DNA from: Planctomycetota bacterium
Lineage (GTDB): Bacteria; Planctomycetota; Phycisphaerae; Sedimentisphaerales; Anaerobacaceae
DNA length: 37,911 bases
Direction of reading: 5' to 3'
Assembly (NCBI GenBank): GCA_030605475.1
Contig: JAUWIG010000032.1
Location: 1-37,911, forward strand
The translations under genes were made by a program, and so were the position numbers. A model generated the notes under the pieces. It did not search any database and was not told the origin of the DNA. It was given only the letters and a program-made list of their open reading frames with translations. Below are positions 17,385-25,347 of this stretch, one piece after another; within the stretch, counting starts at the first letter, position 1; the number at the start of each line of letters is the position of its first letter.

Positions 17385-17786
17385 TCAGACGGCACCTATA
17401 CTTTCCTGCCTTAACCGAAGGATATATTCAATAACATCTTTTATGCTGATAATACCAACCACTTTGCCTTCTGATAAAACCGGGACTCTTCTAAAAAGGT
17501 TCTTCATCAAAAAGTCGCAAACATCCAGCAAACTGTCATCCTCATTAAAGTAATGCGCATGCTGCGTCATAAAATTAGAAACGGTTTTCCCCTCAGCATC
17601 TCCTCTATCATAGAACAACTTCAGCACATCTTTCTCTGAAAGAACCCCCGCCAAGGTCATATCATTTTCGACCACAGGAAGACCCGAGACATCGTATTCT
17701 GCCATAAGCTTCACGGCCTCATATATCGGGGTATCTTTTTTTGCACTAATTACGCTTTTTGTCATGATGCTTTTTGCTCTGAGCAT
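17385..17786 (-). CDS. CBS domain-pair protein
   Basis: This 133-residue protein is almost entirely two CBS motifs. The first (about 8-58) contains IMTKSV and DVSGLPVVE. The second (about 70-123) contains FMTQHA, RRVPVL and GKVVGIISIKDVIEYIL. Such stand-alone Bateman modules bind adenosine nucleotides and regulate a partner, but no partner is fused or adjacent. The start has GGGAGG about 8 nt upstream. It lies downstream of mraY on the same strand with a gap of about 300 bp, so it is probably a separate unit. Confidence 0.88.
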   Translation of the reverse strand: MLRAKSIMTKSVISAKKDTPIYEAVKLMAEYDVSGLPVVENDMTLAGVLSEKDVLKLFYDRGDAEGKTVSNFMTQHAHYFNEDDSLLDVCDFLMKNLFRRVPVLSEGKVVGIISIKDVIEYILRLRQESIGAV

Positions 17787-17801
17787 TTGAATATCCTCCC
17801 T

Positions 17802-17996
17802 TTAGCAACTTTTTTTGTGGATACTAAAATATCTTACAGAAATGAGGAAAGAATTGGTCGCCGGTTCATTTCTACGAGGACAAATAGCTGAAAACTTTAT
17901 GATTTTATACATAGCTGCCACACTCAATAAAAAGCAGAAAATGAAGCAAATCTCTGCCAAATTCAGAATCTTACGTCCCCAAAAAATTCTAATCAC
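17802..17996 (-). CDS. Possible 64-residue small membrane protein (GTG start)
   Basis: This reverse-strand frame starts with GTG at 17996, with GGAG about 10 nt upstream, and reads to 17802. It encodes a basic amphipathic start (IRIFWGRK), one hydrophobic helix (about residues 10-34) and a polar basic tail. It occupies most of the 304-bp gap between mraY and the CBS gene. No homology can be claimed, and an alternative is that the gap is simply non-coding. Apart from this frame I see only a short CACG/CGTG stem near 18050 in the gap. Confidence 0.25.
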   Translation of the reverse strand: MIRIFWGRKILNLAEICFIFCFLLSVAAMYKIIKFSAICPRRNEPATNSFLISVRYFSIHKKSC

Positions 17997-18090
17997 AACA
18001 GTAACTCTCCATTTATTATTCGGTTAAATTCAGTGATAACTTTAGATTTGCACGGTTTTTCGTGGTGTTTTTGGACCGGATAAACCCGGG

Positions 18091-19230
18091 CTAGCGGATT
18101 TTCAGCGTGGCTAGGGCGATGGCGGCAAAGGCGGCGGCTAAAAGCCAAAAACGCACTACAACCTGCGGCTCGCTCCAGCCAATCAGGTGAAAATGATGAT
18201 GGATGGGGGCACATCTAAAGAGACGCCTGCCCCCTGTGTATCTGAAATACCCGATTTGCAAAGCGACACTGACCAATTCCACGATAAAGACACCACCAAT
18301 AATCAAAAGCAGGATTTCATTTCTCGTAACCAGTGCGCCGTAACCCATAGCCGCTCCCAACGGAAGAGAACCAACATCGCCCATAAAGACCTGAGCGGGA
18401 TGGCAGTTGTACCATAAAAAGCCGAGCACCGCTCCTAAAATGGCCGAATAAAAAATGCTCAACTCACCGGCCTGCGGTATATGCGGCAGCAGAAGATAAC
18501 TTGACCACGTGATAGGACTGGTCCGTGTCATTGTCTCGGAGGCGACATAGCAGAGCACGCCCAGAACCAGGCCGACCATTCCAACGCAGCCGGCCGCCAA
18601 TCCATCCATACCATCGGTCAGGTTGACAGCATTACTCGTGGCCGATATATAAAGAATCGCTATCAGTACAAACATCCAATTGGCTAAAGGCAGGCCATGC
18701 TTATAGAATGGCAGCCAGAATAACTTACCATCGGCTATGTTGGCAAAATCGGCGTATAAAAAAGAAGCTATTAAGACAGCTCCACCGATTTGAAAGATGA
18801 GTTTCTCCCAGGGTTTTAGTCCGTTTCTGCTGCGGTGGCGAATATCACCTGTGAGCTTTAGCCAGTCATCGACGCCGCCCAGAGTGCCAAACCATATCAG
18901 TAAAATAATCGCTTTCTGAACAAATGGGTTATTCAACTTTGCCCACAACAGCGTGGTCGAGAGAACCGAAAGGATAATTATCAGGCCACCCATCGTGGGC
19001 GTATTGGCCTTTTCTTTGGTCAACTCATTGAGGGCGGCGTGATGAAACTCGGGCCGGTCACCAATTTTTTTGCGCATCAGCCAGCGGATAATCCTCGGAC
19101 CGAGCAAAACAGCAACAAAAAAGCCGGTCAATATCGCCGCTACGCAGCGAAACATAACATCCTGATAGGCGTAAAAGCCCAGCCGGTGGGTAAAAACGTC
19201 ACGCAAATACCATAACAAGTGGTATATCAT
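18091..19230 (-). CDS. mraY: Phospho-N-acetylmuramoyl-pentapeptide transferase
   Basis: MraY transfers phospho-MurNAc-pentapeptide from UDP to undecaprenyl phosphate, forming lipid I at the inner face of the cytoplasmic membrane. The 379-residue protein has about ten hydrophobic helices and all family signatures: TPTMGG, GGVDDWLK, the NLTDGMDGLA active-site loop, FMGDVGSL, and the APIHHHFHLIGWSE loop near the end. The ATG at 19230 is preceded by GAGG about 8 nt upstream. That ribosome binding site lies inside one of the degenerate repeat words found at junctions here. It follows murF by 87 bp on the same strand and completes murE-murF-mraY. No murD follows. Confidence 0.97.
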   Translation of the reverse strand: MIYHLLWYLRDVFTHRLGFYAYQDVMFRCVAAILTGFFVAVLLGPRIIRWLMRKKIGDRPEFHHAALNELTKEKANTPTMGGLIIILSVLSTTLLWAKLNNPFVQKAIILLIWFGTLGGVDDWLKLTGDIRHRSRNGLKPWEKLIFQIGGAVLIASFLYADFANIADGKLFWLPFYKHGLPLANWMFVLIAILYISATSNAVNLTDGMDGLAAGCVGMVGLVLGVLCYVASETMTRTSPITWSSYLLLPHIPQAGELSIFYSAILGAVLGFLWYNCHPAQVFMGDVGSLPLGAAMGYGALVTRNEILLLIIGGVFIVELVSVALQIGYFRYTGGRRLFRCAPIHHHFHLIGWSEPQVVVRFWLLAAAFAAIALATLKIR

Positions 19231-19317
19231 CTCACACCTCGCATCTCGCTTTACGCCTGGGTCCCCATTTTGCGATTTGTCGCAAAATGGTGCCCTTCAC
19301 GCTTCACAAGATACACT
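19231..19317 (-). repeat. Degenerate junction repeat with perfect 11-bp hairpin between murF and mraY
   Basis: The gap consists of words shared with other junctions (GCATCTCGCTTTACGC, TTCACGCTTCACAAGAT) and contains a perfect inverted repeat: 19265-19275 pairs with 19280-19290 around TTTG. No T-run follows on either strand. Confidence 0.7.
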
Positions 19318-20691
19318 TCACGAAAAAAGTTCATTTAGTTTCTCGACGGCCATTTCCAGCTTGGCGGTCCGCGAACCTTTGACTAATACTATATCGTAAT
19401 CTTTTATGAATTTTGCCAGATTATTACAAGCTGAAAAGGTATCTCTGAAAGATTTCGTTTGCAAATCGTGTTCAGCACCTGCTTTTGCAGCTTCGGCGGC
19501 AATTTTCGCAAACTCGCCAACGGCCAATAATAATTGCACTTTAGCCTGTGCTATAGAGACACCCAGCTCAGCGTGCAAAGTTTGCGCTTGCTCTCCGAGT
19601 TCAGCCATATCACCACAGATAAAAACCAGCCGGCCCCTCCGGGCTGAGCCGAGATTCGCCAATATATCCAGGGCGTTTTTCATTGACGCCGGATTTGCAT
19701 TGTAGCAATCATTTAATACCGTTAGCGTCCCTACTTGCAGCAGTTCGGCCCGCATAGGAACCGCAGGTAAGGTCTTTACATCACGAGCAAATTCGTCAAT
19801 AGTTATTCCAAACCGGCTGCAAATAGACCAGGCAGCGAGCGCATTTTCGACATTACCAGAGCCGGGCAACGGCAGGACAACCTGCGTGCCATCGATAGTA
19901 AACCGGCTACCAAAGTCATTATAAATGATGTTCCGCGCTTGTATGTCACAACCATTTGATTTGCCGAAAGTTGCAAATGGGACGCCCTCAGCCCGGCAAG
20001 TGCCAACCAACCGGTCAAAATCACCGTCGATTATTAAAGTGCCTTCCCTCTGCAGTCCCTCTGATATGGACAGCTTTTCCCGCATAATCGTTTGCAGGTC
20101 GCCGAATCCAGCCAAATGGCTGGGATAAATATTGGTTATAACTGCTATGTCGGGGCCTGCGATTCGAGCCAGGTAAGCAATCTCGCCGGGGTGGTTGCTG
20201 CCGAGTTCGACGATAACAATTTCGTGCTCCGGGTCGGCTCCGAGCAGTGTAAAAGGTAGACCTATGTTATTATTGAAATTTTTCGGTGCCTGAAACACGC
20301 GGAACTGTCGGCTTAAGATATGGTAAGCGATTTGCCTTGCCATCGTCTTGCCTACTGAGCCGGTTATCGCGACTACTTTAAAGTTCATCTGCAGACGATA
20401 TTCTCCGGCAAAATCACCGAGAGCTTTTATGGTATCGTCAACCTTGAGTACACAACCGTCGGTAAATTTTTCGGACTCGATATCCTTGCTGACCACGGCA
20501 CAGGCGGCACCTTTGGCAAAAGCATCAGCGAGGAAATCTGCGCCGTCGAAATTGTCACCGGCAATAGCAAAAAAACAGTCGCCGGCTCGTGTAGTTCGCG
20601 AGTCGGTACTTACGCCGGTAAAAACACCGGCATTTCCTGTTAGCTCGGCTTTTATTATTCGGGCCAGGGTTTCGATTGAGAATTCCTTCAT
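19318..20691 (-). CDS. murF: UDP-N-acetylmuramoyl-tripeptide--D-alanyl-D-alanine ligase
   Basis: MurF adds D-Ala-D-Ala to UDP-MurNAc-tripeptide with ATP in the cytosol, the last soluble step of the precursor. The 457-residue length and three-domain plan are normal: a substrate domain with STDSR (28-32), a central ATPase domain with GSVGKT P-loop (111-116), HPGEIAYLARIAGPDIAVITNI, and a C-terminal domain with NDCYNANPASMK and GDMAELG. The P-loop differs slightly from the usual SNGKT/SSGKT. Its ATG overlaps the murE stop by four bases (ATGA), indicating translational coupling. Confidence 0.97.
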   Translation of the reverse strand: MKEFSIETLARIIKAELTGNAGVFTGVSTDSRTTRAGDCFFAIAGDNFDGADFLADAFAKGAACAVVSKDIESEKFTDGCVLKVDDTIKALGDFAGEYRLQMNFKVVAITGSVGKTMARQIAYHILSRQFRVFQAPKNFNNNIGLPFTLLGADPEHEIVIVELGSNHPGEIAYLARIAGPDIAVITNIYPSHLAGFGDLQTIMREKLSISEGLQREGTLIIDGDFDRLVGTCRAEGVPFATFGKSNGCDIQARNIIYNDFGSRFTIDGTQVVLPLPGSGNVENALAAWSICSRFGITIDEFARDVKTLPAVPMRAELLQVGTLTVLNDCYNANPASMKNALDILANLGSARRGRLVFICGDMAELGEQAQTLHAELGVSIAQAKVQLLLAVGEFAKIAAEAAKAGAEHDLQTKSFRDTFSACNNLAKFIKDYDIVLVKGSRTAKLEMAVEKLNELFS

Positions 20692-22223
20692 CTTCTTTCT
20701 CTAAGGTACTCCTCGGCAATATCTTTGTCGCTGAAATTGAGTTTTTGCTCTCCGACTATCTGATACGTTTCATGTCCCTTGCCTGCAATAAGTACAATAT
20801 CGTTTTGGGCAGCGGCTTTTATGGCCAATTCAATGGCCTTTTTTCTGTCTGGCGCAATTATCTTCGTCGCTCGCATCTCGTCGCTCGTATCTCGTAATTC
20901 TTCATACGGTGTTGCAGTACCATTTTCAAAACCGGCGATGACATCCTCTATGATGGCCATAGGTTCTTCCGTTCTCGGGTTGTCGTTGGTGACGATGATA
21001 AAGTCGGCCAATCGTTCAGCTACCCTGGCCATACGCGGCCGCTTGGTCCGGTCCCTATCCCCACCGCAGCCGAAAACAACCCTCAGCTTGCCCTTACATA
21101 AAGGCCTTAATGTGGACAGGACATTTTGCAAAGCGTCATCGCTATGAGCATAATCGATAAAGACCGAAATACCGGCCCAATCAAGTTTTTCCAATCGGCC
21201 GGGTATTGTTCGCAAAGCTGACAAGCCGACCGCTATCGTTTCCAAATCGAAACCGATTGCAAGACACAACCCCGCCGCCGCTAAATGATTACTAACATTA
21301 TATCGGCCAATCAAAGGTGTCTTCACTTTTCGTATCTGGCCGGCGTATTTCAAGAGAAAAACCGTTCCGGTTATGTCCATCGATTCGATATGAGCGTTGA
21401 TATCTGCCGGCGCATCGACGGCGTACCATAAAATTTTGGCGCCGGTTTTCTCGGCGATTTGCATTGCCGCTGGGGACTCCTTATTCAATACAGCAGTTGC
21501 GTCAGGCGATAATGTCTCGAACAGTTTGGTCTTGGCCGCTAAGTAATCCGCTCTGGTTTTATGGTAGTCCAGATGGTCGCCGGCGAGGTTAGTGAATGCA
21601 GCGGCTTTGAAGTTAATACCAGCGAGGCGGTTTTGAGAAAGGGCGTGGCTGCTGGCCTCAATGACCATATACTTTGAGCCGGCTTTTAGCATCTGCTCCT
21701 GTTTTTCGGCGATGGCCAGACAATCGGGCGTTGTCAAAACCGCTTCGCAACGAGCCGAGCTCGTATCGTAAATGATTGTGCTGATAAGGCCGCATTTCTC
21801 GCCGGCATTTTGAATCACCGAATGAACGAGAAAAGCAACCGTGGTTTTGCCGTTCGTACCGGTGACAGCCAGATTGGTTAATTGCGAAGCCGGATTGTCC
21901 CTGCTTGCTTGTGCCAGAATCGCTGCCGCTTTTGTGGAATCGTCAACGATTATTACTTCGGCATCGTTACGATGACAAGGCCGTTGGCAAACGATATATT
22001 TAGCGCCTTTGGCGATGGCTTCATCGATGAAATCGTGGCCGTCATAAATGCTGCCTTTGATAGCTACGAAGATATCACCGCCTTTGACAAGACGCGAATC
22101 GACGCAAAGACGCGGCACGCTGTCTGGGGGGCCAAATGCATTATTTTGCGTCTGGGGTCCCTTTGAAGATGGTTCCCGCAAAGCGGGGGCCCAAACCAGT
22201 GCCAAAAGCTCATCGAAAGTCAT
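20688..22223 (-). CDS. murE: UDP-N-acetylmuramoyl-tripeptide synthetase (meso-diaminopimelate-adding)
   Basis: MurE ligates the third amino acid to UDP-MurNAc-dipeptide. GTNGKT (122-127) is the ATP site. DNPR (414-417) is the signature of enzymes that add meso-diaminopimelate, so the peptidoglycan is probably DAP-type. I place the start at ATG 22223 (511 residues), where family-like sequence begins (MTFDELLAL). The frame is open to a GTG at 22316, which would add 31 basic residues encoded by repeat words and has no ribosome binding site. Two internal stretches also derive from repeats: about residues 21-35 (SKGPQTQNNAFGPPD) and about 443-453 (LRDTSDEMRAT). The second is encoded by two near-identical 14-bp units. 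It overlaps murF and lies just after recJ. Confidence 0.93.
   Translation of the reverse strand: MTFDELLALVWAPALREPSSKGPQTQNNAFGPPDSVPRLCVDSRLVKGGDIFVAIKGSIYDGHDFIDEAIAKGAKYIVCQRPCHRNDAEVIIVDDSTKAAAILAQASRDNPASQLTNLAVTGTNGKTTVAFLVHSVIQNAGEKCGLISTIIYDTSSARCEAVLTTPDCLAIAEKQEQMLKAGSKYMVIEASSHALSQNRLAGINFKAAAFTNLAGDHLDYHKTRADYLAAKTKLFETLSPDATAVLNKESPAAMQIAEKTGAKILWYAVDAPADINAHIESMDITGTVFLLKYAGQIRKVKTPLIGRYNVSNHLAAAGLCLAIGFDLETIAVGLSALRTIPGRLEKLDWAGISVFIDYAHSDDALQNVLSTLRPLCKGKLRVVFGCGGDRDRTKRPRMARVAERLADFIIVTNDNPRTEEPMAIIEDVIAGFENGTATPYEELRDTSDEMRATKIIAPDRKKAIELAIKAAAQNDIVLIAGKGHETYQIVGEQKLNFSDKDIAEEYLRERR
20868..20895 (-). repeat. Two tandem 14-bp repeat units inside murE
   Basis: Plus-strand units CGCTCGCATCTCGT (20868-20881) and CGCTCGTATCTCGT (20882-20895) differ at one base and match the words found at gene junctions. 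They are translated in frame within murE. Confidence 0.85.
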
Positions 22224-22320
22224 TCCGGATTTGTATCTGGGTCCGTGCTCCATTTTGCGTTTGGGGTCCCTCTCGTACCTCGCGTTCTGTGGTTTGTGTC
22301 TCGCATCTCGCTTCACGCTT
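22143..22320 (-). repeat. Degenerate repeat block spanning the murE 5' end and the recJ stop
   Basis: ATTTTGCGTCTGGGGTCCC (22143-22161) recurs with one mismatch at 22252-22270. Between them lies a perfect CCCGC-AAA-GCGGG hairpin (22175-22187). The block ends with TCTCGCATCTCGCTTCACGC, the word seen at other junctions. Confidence 0.8.
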
Positions 22321-24104
22321 TATTCGAACCGGATGTCGGCGAGAACTAATTGGACATTACTGTTACCGTCATAGGTATTGATTTGTGGCTGATATGCAAC
22401 ATTGAAGAACTCGTGCTCAAGCAATTTCTTCTCCAATTTTCCGAACCAGAAGCCGATGCAGCGAATTGAGGCTGTACCGTCGGTTATCGCAAGTTGCAAA
22501 TGGCCGCCCTTTGCGCCGCAGGCCCTCGGTGGAGAAGACAGGCGAACGCCTTTTGTTGCGAAAATCGGTTCGGGATTACCCTGTCCGAAAGGCCCGAGCA
22601 TCTGCAGCTCGGTGACAACCTCTTTGCGAAATTCGCTCAATGGGGTCTCTGCGTCGATGTGAAGTTCGGCGACCATCTCGTTTTCGCCCAGGTTCTGCTT
22701 TGCATAGGCTTCAAAATCGGCTGCGAATTGTGCAATTTTTCCGGTTTTAATAGTTATACCGGCAGCCATTTTATGTCCACCGAAGCTGGCTAAATGCTCC
22801 GAGCAGGCGCTAATGGCGCTGAGTATGTCAAAGCCTGCTATCGAGCGGGCGGAACCTTGAGCGGTGCCGTCGGCGGCGGGGTCCTCCAGACACCCTTTAT
22901 TGCGCTTGGGGACTCCGGTGTTAATCATAATCGTCGGACGATAGTATTTGTCTACTATTCTCGAGGCCACAATACCTATAACGCCGGTGTGCCAGTATTC
23001 GCTTGCAAGCACGATGCTTTTCCTATCGGGCCCGCTCAACCCCTGCTCTTGTATCATTTCGCAGGCCTGCTTGAATATCTTGCGCTCGCACTGCTGACGC
23101 TGGCCGTTTTGCTCTTTGAGATATTCGGCTATTTGTACCGAGCGAATCCGGCTATCACTTGTTAAGAGTTCCACTGCTAACCGCGCGTGTCCCATACGCC
23201 CTGCTGCATTGAGCATTGGTGCGAGCCGAAAGCCAATGTGAAAACTATCGAGTCCCTGCCCTGTCAGGCCGGCCGATTCAATCAAGGCCTGGACGCCGCA
23301 GAGGCCGCACTCCGGCAAAGCTTTGAGTCCATACATCGTCAGAACCCTGTTTTCGCCTCGCAGGTCCATAATATCGGCGACGGTCCCCATTGCCGCTAGG
23401 CTTGTTGCGTTTATCATAAATTCACGCAATGGGGCTCCAAGTTTCTGGCCGGCGTTGAATTCGTTAGCTATTGCCCAGGCCAACTTAAAGGCGACCATCG
23501 AACCGGATGAATCCTGATTAGCGTAGGATTTCTCCATCGCAGGATGCACAATGGCAGCGGTTTTGGGCAGCTCGGAACAGGGCTGGTGATGGTCGGTTAT
23601 TATCAACTCAAGGCCCAAGTGCTCTGCAAGCTCAGCGGAGCTAAATGCTGTAATACCACAGTCAACGGTGATTAAAAGTTTAGTGCCGGATTCGGCCAGT
23701 AACCGGACGGCTTCTTCGTTCAGGCCGTAGCCTTCATCAATGCGGTGCGGAATATAGTAATCTACTTCGGCACCGAGCAGCCTTAAAATCGCCACCAGAA
23801 TTGAGACGCCCGTAATGCCGTCCACATCATAGTCGCCATAGACGGCGATTTTTTCCTTGTTTCTGATGGCCTGCTTTACCCGGCGGACTGCTGTTTCAAC
23901 TCCGGGCATTCGCTCCGGGCTGATAAGCTCCGTCAGTTTCGGCCTCAGGAAAACGCCCCCGGCCCGGGCGTCGGTTACTCCGCGGTTGATTAAAACCTGG
24001 GCTAAAAGAGGCGAAACCTTTAGCGATTTAGCAAGCTGTGCACGGCGTTTGTCCGCCGGCTGGATTACCCATTGTTTTTTTTGCATCCTTGCAGAAGGTC
24101 GCAT
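22320..24104 (-). CDS. recJ: Single-stranded-DNA-specific exonuclease RecJ
   Basis: RecJ degrades single-stranded DNA 5' to 3' in recombination and mismatch repair. This 594-residue protein has the DHH phosphoesterase motifs: GDYDVDG (90-96), VDCG (147-150), TDHH (170-173), and the DHHA1-type SFGGHKMAAG segment, followed by an OB-type C-terminal domain. The length is typical. The start is uncertain between ATG 24104 and an ATG six codons later, since neither has a strong ribosome binding site. It ends 3 nt before the longest murE frame and 96 nt before the preferred murE start, so it is probably co-transcribed with the mur genes. This is an unusual but plausible pairing. Confidence 0.94.
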   Translation of the reverse strand: MRPSARMQKKQWVIQPADKRRAQLAKSLKVSPLLAQVLINRGVTDARAGGVFLRPKLTELISPERMPGVETAVRRVKQAIRNKEKIAVYGDYDVDGITGVSILVAILRLLGAEVDYYIPHRIDEGYGLNEEAVRLLAESGTKLLITVDCGITAFSSAELAEHLGLELIITDHHQPCSELPKTAAIVHPAMEKSYANQDSSGSMVAFKLAWAIANEFNAGQKLGAPLREFMINATSLAAMGTVADIMDLRGENRVLTMYGLKALPECGLCGVQALIESAGLTGQGLDSFHIGFRLAPMLNAAGRMGHARLAVELLTSDSRIRSVQIAEYLKEQNGQRQQCERKIFKQACEMIQEQGLSGPDRKSIVLASEYWHTGVIGIVASRIVDKYYRPTIMINTGVPKRNKGCLEDPAADGTAQGSARSIAGFDILSAISACSEHLASFGGHKMAAGITIKTGKIAQFAADFEAYAKQNLGENEMVAELHIDAETPLSEFRKEVVTELQMLGPFGQGNPEPIFATKGVRLSSPPRACGAKGGHLQLAITDGTASIRCIGFWFGKLEKKLLEHEFFNVAYQPQINTYDGNSNVQLVLADIRFE

Positions 24105-24186
24105 TTGACCAAAACCTTATCTTCTTGACAAATCAATATCCCGACGCTGCGCATTATAGCACCCTACGGAAATCTGTCAAACCGAA

Positions 24187-24225
24187 TCTCATATCTCGCT
24201 TCACGCTTTACAAGATGCACCTCAT
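24187..24225 (-). repeat. Degenerate junction repeat upstream of recJ
   Basis: The stretch reads as the same words seen near 19240-19310 and 22300-22320 (ATCTCGCTTCACGCTTTAC then AAGATGCAC). It lies in the gap between the MauE/thioredoxin gene and recJ. Confidence 0.75.
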
Positions 24226-24252
24226 AAAAAAAGAATCCCAAGGTGAGGGTCA

Positions 24253-25242
24253 CTAACTGCCGGCGGTCACCGCGCTTAATATCTCATCCAACTCCGGGGC
24301 TTCACCTTCCCAGGACTTAACCACCGAACCATCCAGTGTCACCACAACCAGCGGCGTCATAATATACCATTCCTTGCTCGAATCGAGCTTGCCTGTGAGG
24401 CAAAGCGTATCGGGCGGAATGAGACTATCTTGCTCAGAGACGTACGGAGGAACCTCGACAAACGCTATCTGTATCGAGTCCCCGCTGCCGGCCATATCGC
24501 GGCCCATCTTGTCGTATAGAGGAATCGCCTCATGACAGGTGTCACATTCGCTGCTATAGAACACTACAATCGCGATATTCGACCGCAGGGATTCGGCAAT
24601 ATCGATGTACTTAAGAAGTGGCCATTCCTGCCTGACCTGCTCTTCACTTGTTTGTGCCTGGCTCGTCTGTTTTGCGCTGATTTGCTCCTTGCTTCTCGGC
24701 CCTTTTCTCATCCATTCTTCGGGTCTTACCACCTCGTACTTGTCCGTTTTATCAAGTGGCTTGTTGAATATAAGAATCGGTATGATACTCCCTAAAAGTA
24801 TAAAGGTAGGTATAGCAACGCCAAAAAAGTGCTTCGCTGAAGGCCACGGCGGCGGCAGCAGCTTGTAGCCTTTCGGACGGAAAATCAATAGCGCAACCAA
24901 AAGTGGTACATCAATCACCAAAAGAGTTATCCACGGATTGACGTGAACCCTCCCGAAACAGTCGCAGGACGCGGCCCCGATGAGCCCCTTTTGCAGAGTT
25001 GCCAATATAAATACCACAAAAGCAAATACCGCTACCAACCATGCCGCTTTTCTAAACAGCCAACATAAAAGCCATATCCCCAGCCCCAGTTCCAACGGTA
25101 TCTGAATCAAAAAAAACTCCCAAGACTCCCAGAAACTCAGGCTGACAATCGGCTCGGTAAGCAGTTGATGTATCTTCAGTATGGAGGCAATGACAAGGAC
25201 AATACCCACCACGGCCATTACGACTTTGTTAGCTGTCTTCAT
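24253..25242 (-). CDS. MauE/DoxX-like membrane protein fused to a thioredoxin-like domain
   Basis: From ATG 25242 (GGAG 9 nt upstream; a GTG 15 nt earlier is less likely) this is a 329-residue protein. Four hydrophobic segments (about 7-27, 41-62, 66-84, 103-121) with CDCFG (93-97) resemble the MauE/DoxX redox membrane family. A fifth helix (about 138-160) leads to a charged linker and a thioredoxin-like domain with CDTC (233-236) and a cis-Pro candidate in MTPLVV (P297). MauE-type proteins support disulfide chemistry outside the cytoplasm, and the fused domain would exchange thiols there. It lies 105 bp downstream of a transglutaminase-like lipoprotein on the same strand, and the two could cooperate. 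Confidence 0.75.
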   Translation of the reverse strand: MKTANKVVMAVVGIVLVIASILKIHQLLTEPIVSLSFWESWEFFLIQIPLELGLGIWLLCWLFRKAAWLVAVFAFVVFILATLQKGLIGAASCDCFGRVHVNPWITLLVIDVPLLVALLIFRPKGYKLLPPPWPSAKHFFGVAIPTFILLGSIIPILIFNKPLDKTDKYEVVRPEEWMRKGPRSKEQISAKQTSQAQTSEEQVRQEWPLLKYIDIAESLRSNIAIVVFYSSECDTCHEAIPLYDKMGRDMAGSGDSIQIAFVEVPPYVSEQDSLIPPDTLCLTGKLDSSKEWYIMTPLVVVTLDGSVVKSWEGEAPELDEILSAVTAGS

Positions 25243-25347
25243 AAATGATGACTCCACAAAAGCTCTTTCGGCTCACAAGCCGCCTCATATCCGATATCTG
25301 CCAGAGTCACCCCGCACCAAGCGGCATAAAAGTGCCTTTGCAACTAT

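Noticed and set aside
19265-19290. Intrinsic terminator between murF and mraY
   Set aside because: The hairpin is perfect but no T-run follows on either strand, and it lies within an operon.
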